NCBI RefSeq assembly: GCF_008830225.1
Contig: NZ_WAIE01000004.1
Coordinates: forward strand, 186,001 to 250,000
DNA from: Pseudodesulfovibrio senegalensis
GTDB taxonomy: Bacteria > Desulfobacterota > Desulfovibrionia > Desulfovibrionales > Desulfovibrionaceae
DNA: 64,000 nt
Reading direction: 5' to 3'
Part shown: one piece after another, positions 1 to 7,497 of the stretch
Layout of the letters: every line of letters begins with the position of its first letter
How positions within the stretch are numbered: the stretch's first letter is position 1
Position numbers and translations under genes: made by a program
The notes under the pieces: generated by a model
What the model saw: the letters and a program-made list of their open reading frames with translations, nothing else
The model's database searches: none
What the model was told of the DNA's origin: nothing

Positions 1-513
1 CTCGACAGGAGGATCGAGGTCGTTTTTGGCGCCCATGAATCGGCAGATTTGCTGGAGACAATCCGGGGCATGACCCTGCATGAATTTGCGACAAGCGATG
101 ATCCTCGAATCGTCGCGATGGTTCGCGACGTCCAGAGCCGGGCCATGGCTGCATGGATGGGTGCGGAGTACGGGAGTTTTGACAATCCCGGACAGTCGAT
201 TCCGGAGTTGCTTGAAACGGGGCCGGATTTTGTCGGCGTCTATGAACATATGCCGCTTTCCCTGCATTTGCTGCATTTGCAGTTGGGGTCGAAGCTTTCG
301 GAAGGATTTTCGCTGCCGCCGCGGGACCGTTTCTGGACGGACATTCCCGCTTCCAAGAAAGTCCGTGCGGATATCGAGGCCTGCAATCCCGTGGACATGG
401 CTTTGTGGAACAAGGCCACGGCCCTGTTCATGGACCGTTTCGATAAGTTCTACAAGCAGATGATCGAAGACGAGTACATTCGCATCAGAGAGGAAGAGAT
501 TCGTGCCTCATAG
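1..513 (+). CDS. Sulfotransferase-family protein, C-terminal part (5'-truncated by window edge)
   Basis: The reading frame is open from base 1, so the true start lies outside the window and only about 170 C-terminal residues are visible. The segment around MTLHEF...VQSRAMAAWMG lines up with the region after the PAPS-binding motifs in the two full sulfotransferase-like genes downstream (compare MELEEYL...VNRQTRWLAG). It also shares their helical tail around NPVDMALWNKA (compare RNRMDMALHNYA). It ends there and lacks the C-terminal beta-rich module of the two downstream proteins. The stop overlaps the next gene by 11 nt, so the two are probably co-transcribed. PAPS-dependent sulfation of a glycan is inferred from these relatives, since the catalytic half is not visible. 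Confidence 0.6.
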   Translation, partial: LDRRIEVVFGAHESADLLETIRGMTLHEFATSDDPRIVAMVRDVQSRAMAAWMGAEYGSFDNPGQSIPELLETGPDFVGVYEHMPLSLHLLHLQLGSKLSEGFSLPPRDRFWTDIPASKKVRADIEACNPVDMALWNKATALFMDRFDKFYKQMIEDEYIRIREEEIRAS

Positions 514-1861
514 CAAACGGAAGGCGGCTGCATTTCCCGCTTTTGTGCGGACATTGGACAACCCGCACGGCGTCCGGCTCAAGCCCGGGGATCGCCGCAT
601 GGCGTTTTATCATATCCAGAAGACGGCGGGGTCAACGTTTCGCACCATGTTGAACGATCTCTTCGAGCCGGAGGCCATATGTCCGGCCCTGACTCCCATC
701 GACCTGATGGATTATTCCGAAGAGCAGCGGGACGGCTTTCGTTTGTTCATGGGGCATTTCCTGCCGGAGACATTGGACGAGCATTTTTCCGGCATGCAGT
801 GGGTGACCTTTTTGCGCGATCCGGTGCAGCGTTTTCTTTCCGAATTCTACATGGACAGAAACCCCGGGCGCCTTGCCTCGGAGTGGGTGGAGCTTGCCAA
901 ACGCAGCAACAATCAGGCGCCGTGGCTGTGCCGTTACACCGAACGGGTGCACGGCATGGAACTGGAGGAATATCTGAACTGGAACAACCCTGCTGCCAAT
1001 GCCCGGCTTGTGAACCGCCAGACCCGCTGGCTGGCCGGGCCTTCGGAGTTGGCCTTTTCCTCTCCGGACTGGGATGACGACATCTATGAGGCGGCCAAGA
1101 AGAATCTTCGGGAGCGGTTTACCTTTTGCGGGGTTGTGGAGCATTTCGACCTGTCCATCAACCTGTTCTGCCTGACCTTCGGAATCATGCCCTATGCTTC
1201 CACGCGGGCTTATATCCAGAACATCAACCCGGCCAAGAAGATCGGCAACAAATATGAGGTTGACCCCGAGTTGCGCTCCTACATCGAAGATCGCAACCGC
1301 ATGGACATGGCCCTGCACAATTACGCCAAAAAGTTGCTGTTTGAACGCATGAGCGCCTTTGGCGAAGCCGTGCTGGAAGAGCGGGGCATGGACCCCAAGG
1401 CCCTTGACGCCCTGCGCCCGGAGCCTGAGGACGAAAGCTTCGAACTGAAAGCCGACGCCATGTACGGGATGCGGGGGCTGCATCTGCTGGAACACGACGG
1501 GCTCGGACGTTCTTTCCGTTGGACAGGGGCGGCGAGTTCGGTCTGCATCGAGCTGCTTTTGCCGCGTACGCCCGATACCGCCGCGTTTGAGGTTGAAATA
1601 CGGGCAGTTGCCGTGATTTCGAAAAATGTTGCGGATGCGTTGACCTTCACGCTGGACGGCATGGAGCCGGAGTCCGTGAAGTGTTCAAAAAAAATCAACG
1701 GCATAACCGTGTTCAAGGGCACTGTCCCGGTTTGCCCGGAACGGAAAGCGGGAAGCGTGCGGGTGTTGAAGGTGTTCGCGCCGGTGGAGCCTGTGCCCAA
1801 TGACGACCGCAAGCTCGGTGTGGGTCTCCATGCCGTTCGCATCCACCGCAAGGGCAAATGA
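503..1861 (+). CDS. Sulfotransferase family protein with C-terminal accessory module
   Basis: 452 aa from a GTG start preceded by GAGGAAGAG, overlapping the previous stop. Residues 37-45 (HIQKTAGST) match the 5'-phosphosulfate-binding loop of the Sulfotransfer_2 type. Residues 103-116 (FLRDPVQRFLSEFY) match the 3'-phosphate-binding motif. These enzymes move sulfate from PAPS to a carbohydrate hydroxyl. After about residue 320 comes a separate beta-rich module with HDGLGRSFRWTG that recurs in the gene at 4163. No signal peptide is seen, so it probably acts in the cytoplasm on a glycan before export by the ABC transporter at 5963-7419. The family assignment is fairly firm; the acceptor is unknown. 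Confidence 0.8.
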   Translation: MPHSKRKAAAFPAFVRTLDNPHGVRLKPGDRRMAFYHIQKTAGSTFRTMLNDLFEPEAICPALTPIDLMDYSEEQRDGFRLFMGHFLPETLDEHFSGMQWVTFLRDPVQRFLSEFYMDRNPGRLASEWVELAKRSNNQAPWLCRYTERVHGMELEEYLNWNNPAANARLVNRQTRWLAGPSELAFSSPDWDDDIYEAAKKNLRERFTFCGVVEHFDLSINLFCLTFGIMPYASTRAYIQNINPAKKIGNKYEVDPELRSYIEDRNRMDMALHNYAKKLLFERMSAFGEAVLEERGMDPKALDALRPEPEDESFELKADAMYGMRGLHLLEHDGLGRSFRWTGAASSVCIELLLPRTPDTAAFEVEIRAVAVISKNVADALTFTLDGMEPESVKCSKKINGITVFKGTVPVCPERKAGSVRVLKVFAPVEPVPNDDRKLGVGLHAVRIHRKGK

Positions 1862-1987
1862 GCTAGGGCAGATCAAAGGTTTTCCGGGGAGTTGCGCAAG
1901 GGGCAATCATGGTATTCAGTTCCGTAGTATTTTTAGACTTTTTTTGCATTTGATCCAATTCTGTCCATTTCGTCTATGCGGAATTGA

Positions 1988-2869
1988 ATGGCGAGATCGA
2001 GTTTAGAATTTATATCTGAAAAACATTTTCCCGATGTATATGAACGAGTTATAACTTTTGCGCACGGAGTGAACATGAATCCAAGAGGCGATTTTTGCAG
2101 CATTGACCTAACTCAATATGGGCATGTTTATTTAGATACGAATAGGCATAGGTATGCGCGAATGGTGCATGATGTCTCGTTGATTGTTAGCAGTAATGCC
2201 ATTGCCCTTGATGTTGCTGGTGTCCAGGGTGAGCAAAATCCGTTAGTCAAATCAGGGCTTTTCAAACGTGTTGACGTGCTTGGCGATTTTGATTGCGAAA
2301 GAGATGAATGGTCTGCTCGTAGCGATTCATTATATGATGTAGTGGTGATGACAGAGGTTATAGAGCATCTTTCCTATCATCCAGCTCATGCATTGGTGCA
2401 ATGCAATAAATCGCTCAAGATGGGTGGCTTTCTCTATCTTACGACACAGAATATTGCAAAATTAAAATCAATATATGCGTTGACGGAAGGTCTAACGCCC
2501 TACAATTTCGGTGAATACGCTTTGGAGAAGGAAGGGGCTATTCGTCACCATAGAGAGTATGCTTTAAAAGAGTTGGCCCGCTTTATTGCCGCGCACGGGT
2601 TTCAGCTTGTTGCCTATACAACAGATTGTTTCGAGCGTTTTACTTATGATGATGGGTGGATTGCGGAACTGACTGGATTACATCTTGATATGCGCTTTCA
2701 TGGGCATGATAATGTGATCATGGCAAAAAAGACTGAAGAAGTGACCGAAGGTGTGATGTTGCCTCCCATTTATACGAATCACGCCGGTAGAGTGTATGAT
2801 TTTGAGGCGATAGACAGAAAAATTAATTATGTCGAATATTTTAAGGGCGTCAGTCAGATACCCAAATAA
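1988..2869 (+). CDS. SAM-dependent methyltransferase, tandem copy 1
   Basis: 293 aa. The segment YDVVVMTEVIEHL (about residues 116-128) is the acidic post-II motif of class I methyltransferases, and ALDVAGVQGEQNP takes the place of the glycine loop. It is clearly AT-richer and uses more A/T-ending codons than both flanking genes, which suggests it was acquired separately. Copy 2 at 3167 is nearly identical over most of its length. The ATG at 1988 has no strong Shine-Dalgarno. An internal ATG at 2075 (MNPRGDF) corresponds to the start used in copy 2, so the real N-terminus is uncertain. It probably methylates a sugar or lipid-linked glycan in this cluster; the substrate cannot be told. Confidence 0.75.
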   Translation: MARSSLEFISEKHFPDVYERVITFAHGVNMNPRGDFCSIDLTQYGHVYLDTNRHRYARMVHDVSLIVSSNAIALDVAGVQGEQNPLVKSGLFKRVDVLGDFDCERDEWSARSDSLYDVVVMTEVIEHLSYHPAHALVQCNKSLKMGGFLYLTTQNIAKLKSIYALTEGLTPYNFGEYALEKEGAIRHHREYALKELARFIAAHGFQLVAYTTDCFERFTYDDGWIAELTGLHLDMRFHGHDNVIMAKKTEEVTEGVMLPPIYTNHAGRVYDFEAIDRKINYVEYFKGVSQIPK

Positions 2870-3166
2870 ACGAGCCCTTTCGACATTTTGTATGAAGTTG
2901 GTTGTGGGCAAGAAATCAGGTGGTTCTTGCGTGTGGATGTTCTGTCATGATTGTCCACTAGTTCCAGTTTTTTTGGAGTATGTTTTTTGATCAGGCCTGA
3001 TGTTCGGAACGTACTTTTGCACTCAGTCATCCAGTTTGTAGTAGAAATATATAAAAATATGTTTATATTTTTATTTTGGCAAGATTATACGACATAAATT
3101 TAAAGTATGCTTGCTGCACTTTTGTTCTTATAAAAGTCTTTAAGAAATTTTACGCATGGAGCAAAT
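2870..3166. other. AT-rich spacer between the methyltransferase copies
   Basis: 297 bases without a convincing gene. It is very AT-rich around 3040-3130 and ends in a decayed copy of the 5' coding region of the upstream methyltransferase (3134-3166). No clear terminator or transposon end is visible, so it looks like the duplication junction plus drifted sequence. Confidence 0.5.
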
Positions 3167-3958
3167 ATGAATCCAAAGGGTGATTTTTGCAGTGTTGATT
3201 TAACTCAATATGGGCAATTTTATTTAGATAAGAATAAGCATAGGTTTGCACGAATGGTGCATGATGTCTCGTTGCTTGGTGTCAATAATACCATTGCCCT
3301 TGATGTTGCTGGTATTCAGGGAGAGCAAAATCCGCTAGTCAAATCAGGAATTTTCAAACGTGTTGACGTGCTTGGCGATTTTGACTGCGAAAGAGATGAA
3401 TGGTCTGCTCGTAGCGATTCATTGTATGATGTAGTGGTGATGACAGAGGTTATAGAGCATCTTTCCGACCATCCAGCTCATGCATTGGTGCAATGCAATA
3501 AATCGCTTAAGAAGGGTGGATTTCTCTATCTTACGACACAGAATATTGCAAAATTAAAATCAATATACGCCTTGACGAAAGGACTGACCCCCTACAATTT
3601 TGGCGGGTATTATCCAGATACAGATGATATTCGCCATCATAGAGAATACACATTGAAAGAGTTGGCCCGTTTTGTTGCAGCTCACGGATTCAAGCTTGTT
3701 GCCTACACAACAGATTGTTTTGAGTACTATGCTTATGACGATGAATGGGTTTCTGAACTGGATAATTTGCAGCTTGATATGCGTTTTCATGGGCATGATA
3801 ATGTGATCATGGCTAGAAAGATTGAAGAAGTGACCGATTGTGTGATGATGCCTCCTATTTATACGCATCATGTTGCTAAAGAATATGATTTTGAAAAAAT
3901 TGGTAAAAAAATCAAATTTGTAGATTATTTTAGGCACGTCAGCCAGATTCCCGAGTAG
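3167..3958 (+). CDS. SAM-dependent methyltransferase, tandem copy 2, shorter N-terminus
   Basis: 263 aa, close paralogue of the gene at 1988 with the same TEVIEHL motif (about residues 93-99) and the same GHDNVIMA segment near the C-terminus. Upstream of its ATG the frame still encodes a match to copy 1 (LRNFTHGAN against VITFAHGVN). It is then closed by a TAA at 3131, so about 29 N-terminal residues of copy 1 are missing. It is AT-rich like its twin. Differences are spread over the whole length, with an altered loop around YYPDTDDIRHH, so the duplication is not brand new and the substrates may have diverged. Confidence 0.72.
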   Translation: MNPKGDFCSVDLTQYGQFYLDKNKHRFARMVHDVSLLGVNNTIALDVAGIQGEQNPLVKSGIFKRVDVLGDFDCERDEWSARSDSLYDVVVMTEVIEHLSDHPAHALVQCNKSLKKGGFLYLTTQNIAKLKSIYALTKGLTPYNFGGYYPDTDDIRHHREYTLKELARFVAAHGFKLVAYTTDCFEYYAYDDEWVSELDNLQLDMRFHGHDNVIMARKIEEVTDCVMMPPIYTHHVAKEYDFEKIGKKIKFVDYFRHVSQIPE

Positions 3959-4162
3959 CCGTGTTTTTCTGACCTTTTTGTTGCATCGGTTGGAAGCATG
4001 AATTTGGGGGCCCTTCTGTGTTGACCCTCTTGTCGTGATTATTGAGTTGTGCTTCTTGAGCATGCTTTCAAGACATTTTTTACATCCGGATCGTGTGCCA
4101 AAGAATATGTCCCCGGTTCGCTTGCATGGCCTTGGAACGAAGGTGATAATGGAGATGTTGTC

Positions 4163-5455
4163 ATGAGTGAAGCTGGCATATTTGGCCTTCCGGCTTTTGT
4201 GTATCACCATCTGCCCAAAACCGCCGGGTCCACTTTTCGCACGGTCATGGAGAGTTACTGGGAACCGGAGGCGGTTTGTCGTTTCGAGGTTGAGGACGAG
4301 TTTGCGGGCAGGGATGAATCGTGGCGTGCGGCCCGTTTTTTTGCCGGGCATTTTTCCTATGGCTTTGTGCGGGATTTTCCGTTGGATGTGCAGCGGGTGG
4401 TTTTTTTGCGCAATCCTGTTGAGCGGGTTGTCTCGCAGTATTACAATTTTCACGATGCCTCGCGCAGGCCGCAGCATTGGGATGACCGGACCAGGGAACA
4501 TCCGGAGATGCGTTTGCTGCTTGATGCAGTGCGCACGATGAGCCTTTCCGATTTTATCGGGAGCAGGGAACCCTTTATACAGAACGTGGTCCGCAATTAT
4601 CAGACCCGGTATTTGACGGACCATTCAACAGACCCCGCCCGGATGTTGCCGCAGGATTGCGTGCTTGAGGACTCGCCGCACATGCTGGAAGAGGCAAAAG
4701 GGAATCTGCTGCATTCCTTTGATTTCTTCGGGGTTCAGGAATTGTTCGGCATGTCAATGAATTTGTTTTGCGCCCAGTATGGGCTGCCTCCCCTTGGCAC
4801 ATTCGGCGCCATGACCCGAAACATCAACCCGCGCAAGCACGGGTTGGGCAGGTACGAACTCTCGGAAGCGGTTTTGGAGCGTTTGCACGCACTGAACAGC
4901 CTGGACATGGAGCTTTGGCGGTTTGCGCAGAACGTATTGCTGGAACGGGTGGAGCAGAGCGTGCGTTCTCTTACGGCTTCTCGGAGCCGGGAAAAAACTG
5001 TGGCTCCGGATGTCCCTTGTTGCTCGTGGCCGGTGGTGTTTCCCGTGGAAACGTTGAAGCGGTTCCGGGGACTGTATTGGCTGGAAGAAGACGGGCTCGG
5101 GCGCAAGTTTCGCTGGACCGGCTATGAGACCCCGGCCGTGCTGGAGCTGGAATTTCCCGTGAACGGTAATGATGCATTGATGATTGCGCTGGACATATTG
5201 AGCGACGCGCCCCCGGAAAAGTTCACGGCTCCGTCCCTTGCGTTCGATTCGTTGGAGTGCCGGCTGCTGCGTGCCGATCGTGTTGGGCCGATGCAGTATT
5301 CTGTAAAATATTCAGTAACGGTTGCAGATTATCATTGGCCTAGACGAATTCATTTGCTTAAGGTAAATGAACATTTGTTTACGGAGCCGTATAAGGCTGC
5401 CGGAAGGCTGCTGGGATCGTGTGTCCACCGGGTGGCCGTTGATAGGGTTGTTTGA
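4163..5455 (+). CDS. Sulfotransferase family protein with C-terminal accessory module
   Basis: 430 aa from the ATG at 4163, chosen because GGAG sits 8 nt upstream; the frame is open further back to a GTG at 4049. HHLPKTAGST (residues 15-24) is the 5'-PSB loop and FLRNPVERVVSQYY (about 80-93) the 3'-PSB motif. From about residue 300 it carries the same module as the gene at 503 (EEDGLGRKFRWTG). It is likely a PAPS-dependent sulfotransferase acting on the cluster's glycan. The shared architecture suggests the two arose by duplication and now act on different acceptor positions, which is inference. Confidence 0.8.
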   Translation: MSEAGIFGLPAFVYHHLPKTAGSTFRTVMESYWEPEAVCRFEVEDEFAGRDESWRAARFFAGHFSYGFVRDFPLDVQRVVFLRNPVERVVSQYYNFHDASRRPQHWDDRTREHPEMRLLLDAVRTMSLSDFIGSREPFIQNVVRNYQTRYLTDHSTDPARMLPQDCVLEDSPHMLEEAKGNLLHSFDFFGVQELFGMSMNLFCAQYGLPPLGTFGAMTRNINPRKHGLGRYELSEAVLERLHALNSLDMELWRFAQNVLLERVEQSVRSLTASRSREKTVAPDVPCCSWPVVFPVETLKRFRGLYWLEEDGLGRKFRWTGYETPAVLELEFPVNGNDALMIALDILSDAPPEKFTAPSLAFDSLECRLLRADRVGPMQYSVKYSVTVADYHWPRRIHLLKVNEHLFTEPYKAAGRLLGSCVHRVAVDRVV

Positions 5456-5530
5456 ATTTTTGGTGGTGGGGAAAATGTGAGGGAGGCCTGCATCGGCCTG
5501 CTGAATTTTCAGGATTATCAGGAGAATACA

Positions 5531-5830
5531 ATGAAGAAAATGTTGATTGCCATGGTTGTGTGCGCTTTTCTTGCCGTGTCTGTAGCGCCTTCGCAGGCCG
5601 CTTGGTTGTGGAATCAGTCAATATTGAAAGTGCAGGCAGGTGCTACCAGCACAATTCTTACCCTCAAGAATTCTGACGGGTCCGGTGCAAACAGGAATTA
5701 CGCCATTGATAGCAATTTTGAAAAGAACGCCCTTGCCGTTGCCTTGACGGCCATTTCTCTGGGCAAGAACGTCCATGCCAACGTCAACGGCAGCGGTGAA
5801 CTGGATCAGCTGATTCTTTCCGACGAGTAA
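5531..5830 (+). CDS. Small secreted protein of unknown function
   Basis: 99 aa with a clear Sec signal peptide: MKKM, a hydrophobic stretch, and cleavage after SQA at about residue 21. The ATG follows AGGAG (5519-5524) with good spacing. The mature part of about 75 residues is rich in Asn, Ser, Gly, Ala and Thr, has no cysteine and no motif I recognise. The repeated short polar and hydrophobic alternation suggests beta structure. It sits between a sulfotransferase and the exporter and is followed by a strong terminator, so it closes the first transcription unit of the glycan cluster. Confidence 0.7.
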   Translation: MKKMLIAMVVCAFLAVSVAPSQAAWLWNQSILKVQAGATSTILTLKNSDGSGANRNYAIDSNFEKNALAVALTAISLGKNVHANVNGSGELDQLILSDE

Positions 5831-5898
5831 GGGGCAGCTGAAGACAGGGGCGGCGCAGGCCGCCCTTGACCATTATACAGGGTTTATTTATGCCTTTG

Positions 5899-5928
5899 AA
5901 CATACGCCTTTGCGGCGTATGTTTTTTT
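5899..5928 (+). terminator. Rho-independent terminator
   Basis: Perfect stem 5899-5908 / 5914-5923 around a 5-nt loop, running into seven T. It lies after the small secreted protein and about 35 bases before the ABC permease, so the exporter unit needs its own promoter or read-through. Confidence 0.85.
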
Positions 5929-5962
5929 GTCCTGACCTTGATCCTGCAACGGGGAAACGTGA

Positions 5963-6730
5963 ATGCGATCCGGCAGTTTTTGGAGTTTGGTGTTGGTCAA
6001 GACCCGCGCCAACCTGCGGGCGGAGGTTTCCCGGTATTATCTCAACTACCTGTGGTGGGGCGGCGAGCCGGTCCTGACCATGCTGGTTTTTTACGTTGTG
6101 TTCGGCATTTTCCTGAACAGGGGAACCGAGCACTTCGTGGCCTTTCTGCTTGTGGGCCTCACCGCGTGGAACTGGTTTGCCAAAAGCGTCCTGCACGCCG
6201 CTTCCAGCATCATGAACGGGCGCGGCCTGATGCATCAGGTGGACATTCCCAAGATATTTTTTCCGGTGGAAGTGCTGATGCAGGATTTGACGAAAACACT
6301 GTTTTCCTTTTCCCTGCTCGTTGTTTTTCTGCTTGCGTATCCCACTCCCGTAACCGCGACATGGGCGGCCCTGCCCGTGCTGTTTTTCGTGCAGTTGCTC
6401 CTTGTGGCGGCCGTTGCCGTGTGGTGCGCCGCGCTTGTGCCGTTTGTTCCTGATCTGCGGATTGTTCTTGATACCCTCATGGTGCTGGCCTTTTTCGGCT
6501 CGGGAGTCTTTTACCGCATCGATGAAGTGGTTCTGCCGGATCACCGGTTCATCATGTATCTGAACCCCATGGCCGGATTGATCCGGGGCTATCGGGAGGC
6601 GTTGATATGGAATCAGTGGCCCGATTGGCAGTATCTTTTCTGGGTGCTTGCCGCATCCCTGTTTCTGCTTTGGTCCGGTATTCTGTTCATCCGGCGGATT
6701 GATCGCGTTTACCCGAGGATTTGCCAATGA
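5963..6730 (+). CDS. ABC-2 type polysaccharide export permease (Wzm/KpsM-like)
   Basis: 255 aa with about six hydrophobic segments. The size and the pattern (short amphipathic N-terminus, YLNYLWWGGEPVL first helix, NPMAGLIRGYREALIW before the last helix) match the ABC-2 permeases that export O-antigen or capsule. The NP-x-RxYR-type C-terminal loop is typical of that family. It overlaps the ATPase gene by ATGA, so the two are translationally coupled. It would form the inner-membrane channel for the glycan made by this cluster. Confidence 0.88.
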   Translation: MRSGSFWSLVLVKTRANLRAEVSRYYLNYLWWGGEPVLTMLVFYVVFGIFLNRGTEHFVAFLLVGLTAWNWFAKSVLHAASSIMNGRGLMHQVDIPKIFFPVEVLMQDLTKTLFSFSLLVVFLLAYPTPVTATWAALPVLFFVQLLLVAAVAVWCAALVPFVPDLRIVLDTLMVLAFFGSGVFYRIDEVVLPDHRFIMYLNPMAGLIRGYREALIWNQWPDWQYLFWVLAASLFLLWSGILFIRRIDRVYPRICQ

Positions 6731-7419
6731 GTACGGCGGAAACGCTCATTTCAATGCAGGATGTGGGCTGCAGCTACAACGTTCGTGAAGGATTGTTCCG
6801 TACCGGCGAATACACCGTGCTGAGCGGCGTGAATCTGGATGTCTTTCAGGGCGAGACCCTGGGAATCATCGGCAGAAACGGCGTGGGCAAGTCCACGTTG
6901 CTGCGCCTGATGGCGCGGATAATCCTGCCGGATCAGGGGCGCATCGTTGCCGATGATGCGCTGACCATTTCCCTGCTTACGCTGCAGTTGGGTTTTTCCA
7001 CCGAGCTTTCGGGATATGAAAACGCGATCCTGAGCGCCATGCTGCTTGGGCATTCACGCAAGCAGACTTTGGAGATGCTGCCGGCCATTACCGAGTTCGC
7101 CGGGCTTGAGGAATGGATGGACAAGCCGCTGAAGGTGTATTCCACGGGTATGCGTGCCCGGCTTGGTTTTTCCGTGGCCATACAGATGAGCCCGGACGTT
7201 TTGCTCGTGGACGAGATGCTGGGCGTGGGGGATCAGGATTTTCGCAAGAAGTCCACGTGGGCCATGAAGCACAAGATGCGTTCCGACCAGACCGTTGTCT
7301 TTGTCTCACACAATCAGCCCGTGCTGCGCGAGCTTTGTTCCCGGCTTGTGTGGCTGGATCAGGGTCGGGTGCGCATGATCGATTCCGTGGACACGGTTCT
7401 GGAAGAGTACAACAAGTGA
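6727..7419 (+). CDS. ABC transporter ATP-binding protein for polysaccharide export (Wzt/KpsT-like), short form
   Basis: 230 aa from the ATG overlapping the permease stop. Walker A is GRNGVGKST (about residues 51-59), the signature is YSTGMRARLGFS, and Walker B is VLLVDEMLGVGD. YSTGM in the signature is characteristic of the Wzt/TagH/KpsT group. The protein ends right after the nucleotide-binding domain, so the C-terminal carbohydrate-binding domain that lets full-length Wzt recognise a capped O-antigen is absent. Chain-end recognition, if any, must lie in another protein, possibly the next gene. Confidence 0.9.
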   Translation: MSTAETLISMQDVGCSYNVREGLFRTGEYTVLSGVNLDVFQGETLGIIGRNGVGKSTLLRLMARIILPDQGRIVADDALTISLLTLQLGFSTELSGYENAILSAMLLGHSRKQTLEMLPAITEFAGLEEWMDKPLKVYSTGMRARLGFSVAIQMSPDVLLVDEMLGVGDQDFRKKSTWAMKHKMRSDQTVVFVSHNQPVLRELCSRLVWLDQGRVRMIDSVDTVLEEYNK

Positions 7420-7497
7420 CAGCCTGTGTATCCTGTTCCTGTTTGCCGGGATGCTCCCGGACAGGACGTTCGCATACCTGCAACCGGTGGACCGAGC

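Noticed and set aside
2870-3166. Insertion-sequence remnant between the two methyltransferase copies
   Set aside because: No terminal inverted repeats, target duplication or transposase fragment; it is explained by duplication and drift.
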